64,000 nucleotides of DNA from Archilochus colubris (lineage: Eukaryota; Chordata; Aves; Apodiformes; Trochilidae): the NCBI GenBank assembly GCA_023079485.1, contig CM041102.1, positions 691,269 through 755,268 of the forward strand, given 5' to 3'. Below the pieces are notes generated by a model. That model was not told the DNA's origin. It searched no databases and saw nothing but the letters and a program-made list of their open reading frames with translations. A program made the position numbers and the translations under genes. Every line of letters starts with the position of its first letter. Within the stretch, counting starts at the first letter, position 1. Shown one piece after another: positions 39,201-59,400 of this stretch.

Positions 39201-42200
39201 TTCGGAGAGGAGCTGAGCAGGTTGGTGTGCTGGAGCTCCCTCTGCTGCCCTCTGCCTGCGCAGGACACTGCAGAATTACACGCAAACTGCTGAAGTCGAG
39301 TGGATTTTAGGTGGTTTTTAACAAAGGGTCTTAAAACAGAAATCATTAAGGATCCCGACTGCTGGAGAGGTGGCACTGCATAAATCGTGCTGCCAGGAGT
39401 AAGTGTTGCTTCAGAGCTGAAGATTGATTTACTGCTGCAAATGGAATTATTCTTTTAAAAATCAGCAGAGAAGGTCTCATTCTTTTGCAAGTTGTCACTG
39501 CTGCACTGATGGGTCATTTGTATATGGATGGAAAAGTTTCTGTAGGAACCAAGTCTAATCCAGTTGCCTATTTAGTCCCCTTTCTAGCCTCTCTTACTTG
39601 TGTAGAATGTAGTTGGTTAAGACTGAGCTTCTGTTACTCACCCTGAACTGCTGGGCTCTGGCTCTTTAGGATCTTCTCGTAGAGCGTTTAACAAGGAAAT
39701 CCTATGAACTGCAAGAGCAGATTGCACTGTTTGAAGCTCAGCTTGTGGCCCAAGCAGAGGACACAAAAGCAACTCGGCAAGCAGTAAATGAGGTAGGAAG
39801 GTACTTTTTTCACTTCTAGTTAATATTTCCCTCCAGAAGGACTGACCATGTTGGCTCATGCTCACGTGGTGTGTACAGTTTATGAGCTGTATGGCTCATT
39901 TCTGTCTGCAGGAATGAAGATGTTTTTAGTTTTTCTTTTTTTTGTCCCTTTGCCTTTAAAAATTGCCTGTAAATCACTTCCTTCCCCACGTTCTCAACAG
40001 TTTTTTTCTTGGAGACCTGTTCTCTGTCATCTGGAGTGTAGACAAACCAAACACATTAATGTTCCTGCCCAACATATGATGAAGAAACATATTGCATTGT
40101 AACATGAATTTGTTCTTTCAGCCCAGTGTAGGTTAATCCTGTCCACCAACTCTCTCTTCTCTAGGCATGTATGGAGATCCAGGCTATTAACATGGAGAAG
40201 AAACGATTGATGGGCCACTGGAATAGCAGCTTGGCTGGAATGAAGCAAAGAGATGAGGCCTATATTGCTGCACAGGAGTTGCTGAGGTTTGGTATCTGAA
40301 CACAGCCCCAGGAGTGACCTCAAATAATGCAGACAGGAAGGATTTTTAAATGGGCAGGATGTCTTCTGTCAAGTTTATTACTGTATGGGCAGGATATGTC
40401 GGGCAGAATATGTTTGCTGCTGTAAAGCACATAATAAGGTTAAAGGACAAGAGCAAGAGTTCTTTGTTACTGTTTTCTTTATCCAAAACACAGCTCTCCC
40501 TCAGAATGTGTGTTTTTAAAAAAGCTGTTTGGAGTTTTTCTATTCATATTTAATTTCTTTAAAAGAGTTCCTTCACCTTTGCAGCAAACATTTCCTTTTA
40601 AATCTTAATGCCTTCCTCCATCTTCTGATGACTCTGCATGTCACTGCACACAAGCCTTTGTGCAAGTCCTTCTTGTTCAGCTGTGGCTGCAACAGCATGG
40701 TTGAAAGAGGAACCTGTAGACCTCTGTTCTGCACATGAATCAATCCCTGTGATGATTTTCCATCCTTTTGCCTCTTCAGCAAGTACAGAGATGACCTCAA
40801 GTCCCTAGAAATGGACATCCATGGCTGTAGGAAGTCAATCAGGAAGGAGGAGGAGAAGAATGAGTTGCTTGTCTCCACCCTGAACCGTTCACAGAATGAT
40901 GCCAACACCACCAAGAAGCTGATTGCCCAGTGCCTTTCAAAGCAGGAGGCCTTGAAGGTTGAATGTGTCACCTATGTTCGTGTTCTCCAGGAGACAGAGC
41001 AGGCCCTAAACAGGACCAAGATGGTGAGAAGAGCCCATGGAAGCACAACTCTTTTTAAATTGGACCATGGGTATTTAATACCCTTCCCCAAGCAGTTGTA
41101 GTGATCTTGCCTCTGTCTTCCCTTTTAGGACCAAGCTGCTCATCTGAATGAGTTGCTGTCCATCAGCAAGGACATTGAGAAAGAGACTGATGCCAAAGAG
41201 CAGATGGAGAATGAAATCATGGCAAAGCTTCAGGACCAGATGATGTCCAGCAAAGCCATAAAACACTTCTCACAGCTGGCTGCAAAGCTTCGCAGGAGAA
41301 TAACAGATCTGGTATGGAACTGCTTCTGCCTGTGGGCAGGGGAAGGAAACTGCCTACAGCAGTTTCACAAGCATGTGGTGTCAGTATCCTCAGTCTGCTT
41401 TTCAGGTCTGCAGTGGAAACTGCTGAGTTTGCAGCTTCAGTTTGGTTCCTTCAGTGATCTTACTGCAGGATTCTGGTGTGTGTGAGAGAGCTGGGCCAAA
41501 AAGACCTGACACAGAACATGCAGTTCTTTCTCAGCCCCCTGACTCCTGTGCTTTGATAAGTGACCATTGCTAATCAATGAGTTGCTGGTGGTGATTGTTG
41601 TTTGTTTTCTGTCTGTTGATATTCCTAGGAGCTGCATTTCTCCAAAGTTGAGAATGATACTGCTCAGGTTATTCTGAATGCAACTCATACCACCTGCAGG
41701 CTGACAGTTCTCCAAAAAACACTTTGTGAGCTGGACAAGGAAGTAAAGGATGTCCATGATCTGATCAAGCACAGTGAGAGTGAAATTGCAAAGTACAATG
41801 TCCAGATTGAGAACAAGCAAGTGGTCATCAGCCAGTACAACAAGAGGTTGGAGACTCTTCTTTCCCAGCAGGGGGTATGTACCTTTACATTTCAGTCCCA
41901 AACTTGGTTTTATTCTTTGTGGTGACCACAGATGCCCTTGATAAATGTAACTGCCTGGACTGTTAAACCTCTCAGGCATCAGTATTGTGTTTGAAAAGCT
42001 GCAATAGTTAATGTCAATGTTTACATTTGCCAGGCAGTTGTTGATCCATGTGTAGAGGAGCTGGTGCTAGGGAATTGTGAAACGAGGGTGTGCCTAGCAC
42101 AGATTCCTGCAGGGAGTTGTCTTCACCTGATGGAAGTGTTAGATGACACCAATACTCTGGGAGTAAACAGGATCTGCAAAGACTGATAAGGGGAGAGAGG

Positions 42201-45200
42201 AAAAGGCAGAGTGGCTTCAGTGGCTTGCTGGCTGTCCCCATTCAGATTATGGCCAGATCTGTGCCTACCACTGCCAGCAAGAGTTTTGTGGAAACCAATG
42301 TGAAAATGAGTACTGTGGCTTTTGAATGTCCAGATGTAGCTGTTGTAAGAGCTTAGGAGGCCCTCACCACACAGAGAACCTTCTGGGCTTCTGTTACAGT
42401 TATTCCTGTGAGGTCAGGAATTACTGGTCCCATTGAGCACATGGGAAATGGATGCAGAAAGTAACTTACAAAATAGCAGTATGGTTGAAGTATTTAGGAG
42501 CTGGCCCAGCCTTCTGCAGTGATGCTATGAATGAACGGCTTCTACCTGCCTGACTGATCCCAAACTTTGCCCTTGTACAGGGGCAAGAACTGGGACCACT
42601 GGAAATTGAGATCAAGAGGCTGACCAAGCAGATAGAAGAATGTAATTCTGAGGTGATGACGCTGCAGAAGTACTGGCTCAGTCTGCAGAAAGAGCTGGTG
42701 AAGCTAACACACGAGCGGGAGGAACAGATCTCCTCCTTGGACATGTTGAAGAAACAACTCACAATAATGCAGCAGAAGAAAGTGCGCACGGAGAGTAAGG
42801 CATCTGGGGGCTTGTGGAAAAATGTCCTGGCTGGGCCTGTGGGACATGGGTGGCTCCTCATGCATGCAGTGTTGTCTGGTCTAATAGCAGTTTGTCACAC
42901 CTTGCCTGTGTTCAGCCCACTGCTCCTGGGAATTACAAAACTTCCTTCTGTCCACCTGTAGATGAAATTCAGCAGGAAACAAAAGAACAGAAAGAGACTG
43001 AACGTCACATGAGGAACATGTCAAATGACTTGATAAGGCTGAATGTGCTGATCAACAAGAATAACAGCAGCTTCGAGGAGCTGCAGTGTGGCAACATTAT
43101 CACAGAAAATGAGTTTTTACGCTCCCTCAAGGTACTTGACATCTCATTTCCAGGTCTCAACCTCCTATGCAGATCAGAGGCAATCAGTGATTCTGTAAAA
43201 CTTTCTGAGTCTGACAATGTTGTATTGTTTTATCCTTCCCAAACCTAGGCAGCAGAAAAAGAATCGATTGAGATGCAGGAGAAGCACAGTCAATTGACTG
43301 AGGAGAAGGAAAGACTCCTGAACAGCCTGCTGGAAGCAGAGTAGGTACCAGAGAGATTCTTGCTTTTTGCCACAGTCTTTGAGCTTTCATAGGTGTGTCC
43401 ATGTTACCTTTCTTCTCATCAAACTGAACCAGCACCAGCAAATGTGCTTGTGTCCTTGGAGAAGGTGAAAGGGAGTTTAACCAATTTCTGAAATGCAGAA
43501 ACTGAAAGGTGCTTTACCCATCTCTGGAACAAGCAAGAACTGAGAGGGTGTTGGCTTTAACGATTCCAGCTTGTGCTGGATGTTGTCAGGATGTGTAAGG
43601 AAGGCTCTGCATGGTGTCTCCTCTGTCCAGAGCTCAGAGGGAGTGTGCTGCTCTGGGCAATTAATGGGGGTCCATCAGCCCCCTGTCAGTCTGAGGTCAC
43701 TTGTTTTTACAGTTATTGTGCCACTCCCTATGTTGCAGAGCTTTCTGTCTGATTTCAAGCTGCTTTCTCACTGCCCTTTTACACGTCCTGTGTGCAAATT
43801 CTTTGTTTCTGCCAAACCAGCTCTGGGTTCAGAGTCACCTTGGGAGAGTGCTGCCACTGCCACACGGAGTGTGCACAACAGCATCCTCGCTGTGCTCAGA
43901 GGCACCACTTTCCCTTTCTGTCACTGAAGGCACCAGATCATGCTCTGGGAGAAGAAGATCCAGCTGACAAAGGAGATGCGTGCGGCGGTGGACTTTGAGA
44001 CAGGACAAGGTGAAATCCGAGCCATGAGGATGGAGATTCATAGGATGCAAGTAAGGCACTGGGGAAGAGGACTGAGGAGGGGAAGTGGCACACAACGTAT
44101 TCAGCTTTGGAGTTGCTGAAATGTAAAGCAGGGGTCGAGAAACAGGCTGGAGAAGTAGCTTCTTCAAGGCCAGGACAGCACTGGAAATCTTAGCACCATG
44201 CAGAGTTGAATCCATCCAGTGTACAGACACCTTCCACCTTCCTCGTGCTGCAGCCAAATCAAGGTGTGCCAGAGAAATGTATTTACAGTGTACTGTGTCT
44301 GCCACCTTGTTCTGTGACCCCAATTTATTAGCAGCAAAATTACTAGTGTTGCTTCATCTTACTCACTGGTTAGGGAAGTCTTCTGGCAAAACAACTCTTT
44401 CCTTTAGTTCTCAGGATACTTTTGCTCTTCTGCTTTTGCTATTGCTAGTAAGTTTCAGTGAAACATTTTGGAGATTATTTTAAATGAGCTGATAATCCAG
44501 CCCTCTGCCTTCCAGATCCACACAGGGCAGAACAGGTTGGGATTTAGAGCAAGTGTGGGTTGCCAAGGCTCACGTGTCACGTGTCTGGTTCATGTTGATG
44601 GGATGTGCCACACGGGAAGCTTCAGTTAGGTGCCATTTGCAAACATTCATTACTTTCAGCCTTTTTTTATCTCAATCAATGGCAGGTTCGCTATGGGCAG
44701 CTGATGAAGCAGCAGGAGAAGATGATTCGTGATATGGAGGCATCTGTTGCTCGTAGGGAGACAATAACAATTCGTGGAGAGGGTCAGAACAAAACAGATA
44801 AGAAACGTGTCACCAAGAGTGACTGCCACCGCAAGATAGAGGAGCTGAGAAAGAAGATCAGTGAAACCCAGCAGGTGAGCAAGGGAAGCAGGAGCTGCCA
44901 GAGGTCACCTAGGCTGGGATTTGCCCCAGCACTCAGCGCAGAGACACGGGTTGTCAGGACACAGACCCTGCCCCAGCACAGCACAAAACATTAGTTCTGG
45001 AAAGATGGGTGGGAGTGCAGCTGGACAGAAGAACCAGAGTCTGCCATTTCCTTCTCTTCTGTTTAATAGAATGCTCAAGACTGCAACAAAACCATCTTGG
45101 AGCTGGAGAGCACCCAGGCCTCCCTTAGTGCCTCTGTCTTGGAGAAGCAGCGAGAACTGCATGAGCTGCAGGTTGAGAATGATGGCCTCGATTCTGACAT

Positions 45201-45890
45201 GGAATGTCTTCAGAACAAGAAACGATGGGTAAGCACACAGTGTTCACCTGGAAACAGCCTGAAGGATAGTGTTTGTGTCTGGAAATTATCTAGTAACATT
45301 TGTCCTTTGTGAGTGCTAGATGGCTACTTGTGTTACAGACTGGAGAGCCAGCTCAAGGTCTTGAATGCCCTTCTGCCAAGTTTTTAAGTTGGTGAATCTC
45401 TGTTCTGGCAAGGGTTGCCTTATATATGGGGGAATTTCTCCGATTCATGGAATTCTGTGATGTGACTGTACCTCTGTGACACCCGGTGATGCTGTTTGAC
45501 TGTTATAACAGGGACTTCACCTCCGTGTCCTTCCGTTCCACAACATGAAGGTTACAGAACCTGCAACACGAATCCTATTCATTTCTTATTCCTCTTCTGT
45601 GTGCTGTGTGCCATCAAAGCAGTTTCCACTGTTGCTTTTCGCAGAACCTTTTGGAGATTGTGGCCCACCAGACGCGCCAGAAGCACCTGCAGGCACTGAA
45701 GGAGGGGAAGTACACTTCCCTCTGCCGCACAGAGCAGGCCTGCAGAGCCGAGCAGCAGAAGCTGCAGGACCGGCTCCGTGCTGTTAACACCATTGTCCAC
45801 CAGATCCAGCAGGAACATCCTCAGCACCAAAGGATTCTCCAGTGGCTCAGCCAGTGCTTGGAATCCAGGCTTGGCTCGCAGGAAGCCTGA
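36300..45890 (+). CDS. CCDC40: Coiled-coil domain-containing protein 40 (axonemal ruler protein), 19 coding exons
   Basis: Coding exons: 36300-36311, 36507-36608, 37058-37226, 37409-37557, 38062-38145, 38253-38472, 38687-38844, 39670-39792, 40165-40286, 40780-41023, 41129-41311, 41629-41874, 42581-42794, 42962-43131, 43249-43340, 43930-44050, 44686-44874, 45070-45228, 45645-45890. They encode 1000 residues in continuous frame. The four-residue first exon (MAEP) matches the start of human CCDC40. Residues 1-144 are an acidic, weakly conserved N-terminal part, shorter than the human one (human total 1142). From [14 protein letters not shown] at 145 to the C terminus the protein is almost all heptad-rich coiled coil. 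With CCDC39 it forms the 96-nm ruler that positions inner dynein arms and radial spokes in motile cilia; human loss causes primary ciliary dyskinesia. The least certain boundaries are the poorly conserved exons 2-4. Confidence 0.95.
44571..44583. promoter_or_regulatory. Tandem E-boxes, CLEAR-like, upstream of GAA
   Basis: CACGTGTCACGTG contains two CACGTG cores 1 bp apart. The second reads GTCACGTGTC, nine of ten matches to the CLEAR element GTCACGTGAC bound by TFEB/TFE3. It lies in a CCDC40 intron about 2.05 kb upstream of the GAA start codon. GAA is a lysosomal hydrolase, but no such site is seen in the GAA proximal promoter. Confidence 0.35.
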
Positions 45891-45959
45891 CAGAAATGTG
45901 GACAAAACACATAAACCCAACAGTCCTTGTTCTTCTAGAGGCTGCAGGCTTTGTAAATG

Positions 45960-45981
45960 AATAAATATAAATAAAATAAAT
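45960..45981 (+). other. CCDC40: Poly(A) signal cluster of CCDC40
   Basis: Several overlapping AATAAA/ATAAA hexamers lie 70-90 bp after the CCDC40 stop codon and are followed by a TGTGTG stretch. This gives a short 3' UTR ending just before a CR1 fragment. Confidence 0.8.
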
Positions 45982-46000
45982 GTGTGTAAGGGGGAATATG

Positions 46001-46320
46001 TAGAACCACCACATAGGTTGGGCTGGAAAAGAACTTTAAGGTCATCAAGTCCAACTGTTAACCCAGGACTACCAAGTCCCCACTAAACCACGTCCACATC
46101 TGCATGGTTTGTAAATCCCTCCAGGGATGAGGACTCCACCTCTGCCCTGGGCAGCCTGGGCCAGGGTCTGACAACCCTTTCCAGGGAGAAATTGTTCCTA
46201 ATATCCAATCTAAACCTCTCCTGTCACAACTTCAGGCCATTTCTTCTTGTCCTATTGCTTGTTCCTTGTGAGAAGAAATCAACTGTCCCCGGGCTCCAGC
46301 CTCCTTCCAGGGAGGTGTAG
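46001..46320 (-). mobile_element. CR1 LINE 3' fragment between CCDC40 and GAA
   Basis: This is the reverse complement of a CR1 3' region. The landmarks are 'ggttgggctggaaaagaact', 'aaggtcatcaagtccaact', 'ctgccctgggcagcctgggc' and 'gaaattgttcctaatatcca'. It shares these with the 23.0-kb copy. It fills nearly half of the 737-bp gap between the CCDC40 stop and the GAA start and ends about 300 bp before the GAA ATG. Confidence 0.88.
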
Positions 46321-46479
46321 AGAGGAACATTTTATTAACGCTAGAACGTTGTGAATTTCGTTTCACGTTGCCTTTCACCCCTGCTGCAGAGGGCAGCTTC
46401 TCCTCTCCCTGCTTCTCACCAACCATAGGGTGTTTTGGAAGCTCCCAGCCCCCCAGCACAGCTGCAGCACCCAAGGGGC

Positions 46480-46627
46480 CGTTCGGGCCCCGCTCTTCCT
46501 TTTCCTTGAGCTCCGGCCAAGCCGCAACACCCGAGCGGCGGCGGGGCCGGGCCGGCTCCGGGAAGGGAAAGGGAAGGCAGCGGTGCCGGGCCCGCCCCTC
46601 GGCCTGCCGTGCTCCGGAGGCCGGGCC
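46480..46627 (+). promoter_or_regulatory. GAA: GAA proximal promoter / CpG island start
   Basis: The GC- and CpG-rich block begins just after the CR1 remnant and runs through GAA exons 1 and 2 (to about 47.23 kb). No TATA box or CACGTG core is seen. The transcription start is not defined. Confidence 0.55.
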
Positions 46628-52413
<5,786 letters not shown>

Positions 52414-53077
52414 GCCTGTGCTGCTTGGTGAGGGGAGGCAGTGCTGCTCCCTCCAGTTCTGGGGCTGAATCCATCCCAGCCCCCATAGAACAGGAGCTGC
52501 TGCTGCTCATCCCACCCCCTGCAGCTCCCGGGCTTTGGCTTCCCTTCATGCCAGTGTGAGTTAGCTGGAGATCAGAGCACTGGACTTGCATCAGGGGGTG
52601 GCTGCACAACCCCCAGGGATGGGGAAACCTTCATCTCCTCCAAGATAAAAAGGATCCAAAGTGCCTTGAGAGACAGCAAACCTGTTAATGTGACAGACCA
52701 GTGACCTCTGGAGGGACTGTGGGGAGTCCCTGGCTGTGGTTTTGGGGGAGAGGGGAGCAGTGATGTGAATACAGTCTGTGCTTGCTGGGAGCAGGTTGTG
52801 TCTGTGCCGCTCTCTGCAGCTCCCTGCCCTGAAACACGCTGCTGGGCCCTGCCTCAGCCTTTCCTCCCCAGGACCACCTGCACCCCTTCAGGATTCACTC
52901 CATTTCCCCCACCTCCTTCCCCAGCCCCTGTTGTGCTGTGGAGCCTCTTGTCCCCTCTGTCCTGGGTTCCCAGTGTCACCCAGGGATACGGGACTGGCCC
53001 AGCTGGCATCCTACTCCAATGTCGGAGCCTCAGGGGCACGTCCCATGGCAGTGGGGGCCACCAGGCAGAGCTGGGGC
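52414..53077. other. Convergent 3' ends of GAA and SGSH
   Basis: GAA and SGSH are tail to tail, with 664 bp between stop codons. A variant poly(A) hexamer AATACA at 52768-52773, followed by GT-rich sequence, could end GAA. I see no canonical AATAAA on either strand, so the two 3' UTRs may overlap. There is no coding exon of EIF4A3 or CARD14, which lie between these genes in human. Confidence 0.7.
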
Positions 53078-56177
<3,100 letters not shown>

Positions 56178-56495
56178 GGCAGCGACACCGCCAATGGCAC
56201 CATCAACGACCCGGGCTGGGCGGCGGCTGAGCTCGGCGACTGCTCCGGCCGCCCCGGCTCCTCCTCTGCTCCGGTCACATGAGGCGGCCCCGGCGCTCAG
56301 ATCCGGCCCGGGCGGAGCCGTCGGTTGCGTGGCTGGGAGCGGGGGTGCGGGTTCACCGCGGCGGTTCCAGCTTCGACTCGACCGAACTGACCCCCGGCGC
56401 CACGGGTGCCCGAAGCGCTCCGCCCGGTGACAGCCCCGGGAGCTCCGTACCCCGCGGAGTGCCAGGACCGGCACCGAGGGGACGCCAGCCCGGCC
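56178..56495. promoter_or_regulatory. Bidirectional promoter, SGSH / SLC26A11
   Basis: The 318 bp between the two divergent start codons are CpG-dense, as are the flanking first exons (about 55.7-56.7 kb). There is no clear TATA box. An E-box of the MiT/TFE kind lies at 56274-56283. The same head-to-head pairing exists in human (established), so the promoter arrangement is old. Confidence 0.8.
56274..56283. promoter_or_regulatory. M-box / CLEAR-like E-box
   Basis: GTCACATGAG contains TCACATGA, an M-box-type site for MITF/TFEB/TFE3. It matches eight of ten positions of the CLEAR consensus GTCACGTGAC. It is about 97 bp upstream of the SGSH start and 213 bp upstream of the SLC26A11 start, so it could serve both genes. 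Confidence 0.45.
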
Positions 56496-59400
56496 ATGCC
56501 GGGTGCCCGGGACTGCGGGCGGAGCTGCCGGTGCCCGGAGGTCCGGCGGAGGCTGCCGGTCCTGCGCTGGCTCCCGCGCTATTCCCTGGCCTGGCTGCAG
56601 CTCGACCTGATGGCCGGCCTGGTCGTGGGGCTCACCGTCGTGCCGCAGGCCCTGGCATATGCCGAGGTGGCCGGGCTGCCTCCACAGGTGGGTGACGGTG
56701 CCCTGCGGCCGGGGACACCGGCGGCCTGAACGAGCGGCTGGTGCTGGGCAGTCGCCCATTTTCGGGGGCAGAATGCCACAGAGGCCGTGAGTTGGGGGGA
56801 CTCGAGGGCAGCCCAGCTCTCTTCGCCCTGGAGCAGCTTAGCATCCCCCGGCTCCCAGCCTTGTGCCGCTGCTCCTTTTGTCCCCGTGCAGTACGGTCTC
56901 TACTCTTCCTTCATGGGCTGCTTTGTCTACTGCTTCCTGGGCACTGCCAAGGACGTGACGCTGGGTCCCACAGCCATCATGTCACTGCTTGTCTCCTCCT
57001 ATACCTTCCATGAGCCTGTCTATGCCGTCCTGCTCACCTTCCTTTCCGGCTGCATCCAGCTGGCCATGGGGCTCCTGCACCTCGGTGAGAAGCTGTTGCC
57101 ATTTCTTGTTGTGTTTTTAGGATATCGCTGTAAATCCTGTGGTTGTCCCCCTCACCCCGTCCTCTGTGCTCTCCCAGGCACTGGGATTGTCCTGCTAATG
57201 CTTGTGGCAGCTCTGTGTGCACACAGACACCCTGTGCTTCCCATCGGGCACAACAGGGTGCTTACTGCTACCCATCTCCTGCAGGTGTCCTTCTGGACTT
57301 CATTTCTTGCCCAGTTATTAAAGGGTTTACATCGGCTGCATCTATCACCATTAGCTTCAACCAGGTCAAGGTATGGGGTCCTGCTGTGCACCAGATGCCT
57401 TGCCTGATCCCTGCTGGAGCTGAGATGTTTAGTACTGGGCTGGGTGATGTGCTCAGTGTGAGAGGAAGGAGCCCCAGAGCACCCATGCACCCCCCCAATA
57501 GTTGTAGTAGGCCCCAGAGTGCTCTGTTCTGAGCAGACTGAGCTGAACACACCCACTGCCTGCGAGCAGCTTGTGGCATTCAGGGCAGCAGTCAAACAGG
57601 ACATTTGATTTGGACCCTTGTGGGAGGTGCTGGGTGATTCTCTCAACACGGTGGGGCTGCAGCTCTGCCAGTCCCTTTCTGGCCTCTTGGGAACCTGTGG
57701 CCCTCCAGCTCTTGTGGAACTGCAGTGCTTCCTTTGTGGTTAACCAAAATCAGAGGCTCTGGGAGGTGGTGTCAGGTTGGGTGAGGAACCAGCGGGATGG
57801 TGTTGGCTAATGGCTGTGGTCAGGGTGCTGGGCCCTTGCTCCTGTTCCTGGCAGGGACAACAGAGCTGGGGCTGCAAACTGAACTCCTGAGGGCTTTGTC
57901 TTCCTGCACAGAACATCCTGGGGCTGCAGGGGATCCCTCGGCAGTTTTTCCTGCAGGTGTATGAAACGCTGCGGAGGATTGGGGAGACCAGGTCAGCACC
58001 ATCCCTGTGCATGCACTGCTCTGACCCCTGCAGCTGTGGGGGCTCAGGCTCTGCTGCTTCACTCCCCATCTCTTTGGTCACACCTTGGACCGATTTCGTG
58101 GTCCCTCCCCGCTGCTGTGACACAAGTACTTGTTCCCAGCCATTTCCATTTGAGCAGGAAACATGAAGATAAGGAAGCACACAGACTGTCAAGCTGCTAA
58201 AGGGGAGGGGAGGGAAAGGGCATGCCTCTCTTCTCTGCTCCTATTTAGGTACACCAGGGGGTTGCCAGCCCACAGGTACACCCTGGAGACTGACTTTGCC
58301 CTAAGTCCTCCTCCAGTTTTTGACAACCAAGAGGGAGGTCAGGTAGCCCTGTGCTCCCCTGCCTACTTCTGTTAGGTGCACAGGTTTGGTGCTGCAGTCT
58401 GGAGTTCACACACAGTGATGCGTGGCTGGACTGTGAGGGGCAGCAGCACGAGGGGGAGGAGGCTCATACCACTGCATGGAACCTTGTGTTGCAGGGGACC
58501 TCCTTCCCTCTTTATAAAGAATCCACAAACCCTTTAGCATCACACCACTGACTTGGGGACACCCCTTCCTCCCTCGTCCCCGCCAGACACCACGCCTGCC
58601 TGGGCACACCATTGGGCGAGCAATACCTGTGCCCTGCAGGGTGTTTGTGCTGGCACTGATGTGCCTGTTACAGGGCTGGGGATGCTGTCCTGGGGCTGTC
58701 CTGCCTGGCTGCACTGGCGGGGCTCCGGGCCATGAAGAGTCACTTGCCGCGAGCTGCCTCTGCTGACCCACTGGCTGCCCGGGTCAGCTACCTGATCGTC
58801 TGGACCACTGCCACAGGTGCGTTGGCCATCCCCTGCCCTCTCCCCTCTCCCCTCTTGTGGTTGTCCTTCCAGGGATCTTGTCTCTTCAGGACAGGGAAGA
58901 GACAGCCTGAACCTGGTGAAGCCCAGGTTGGCAGAAGCTGAAACCTGGAGGTGTGGAGGACAAAGTCCCCAGGATAGTCCTGCTGTTGTGCATGTCCCTT
59001 CCTAAGGCTTGAAAGAGCCTAGGCAGCCTGTGTACCCACCTCCTGCCAGTCCTCCCACCACCCTGGGCTCTGTGCAGGTTTTCATAGTTGCTCTCTCCCT
59101 GCAGCACGCAATGCCCTGGTGGTCCTGTTTGCTGGCCTGGTTGCTTACTCCTTCCAGGTGATGGGCTCCCAGCCTCTGACGCTCACGGGCAGTGTCCCCC
59201 AGGGCCTCCCCCCATTCCGGCTGCCCCGCTTCTCCCTGGCTGCACCCAACGGCACCATCCCCTTTGAGACCATGGTGGAGGTGGGTGCCAGGCTGGGTGG
59301 TGGGTGATAGGCTCCCCGTGGGCTGCTGTGTCCCCGTGCTGTGGGGTGACCTTTGTCCCCTGGTGGCAGCACTGACCCTGTCCCTTGCTCCTAGGACATG

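Noticed and set aside
46430..46627. Upstream in-frame ATG that would extend GAA by 66 residues
   Set aside because: The extension lacks a signal peptide at its start and would bury the good signal sequence that begins at 46628. No similarity to the human propeptide is seen.
56406..56495. Upstream in-frame ATG for SLC26A11
   Set aside because: It adds 30 residues not resembling the human N-terminus. The ATG at 56496 gives a compact cytosolic start before the conserved region. It cannot be excluded without transcript data.
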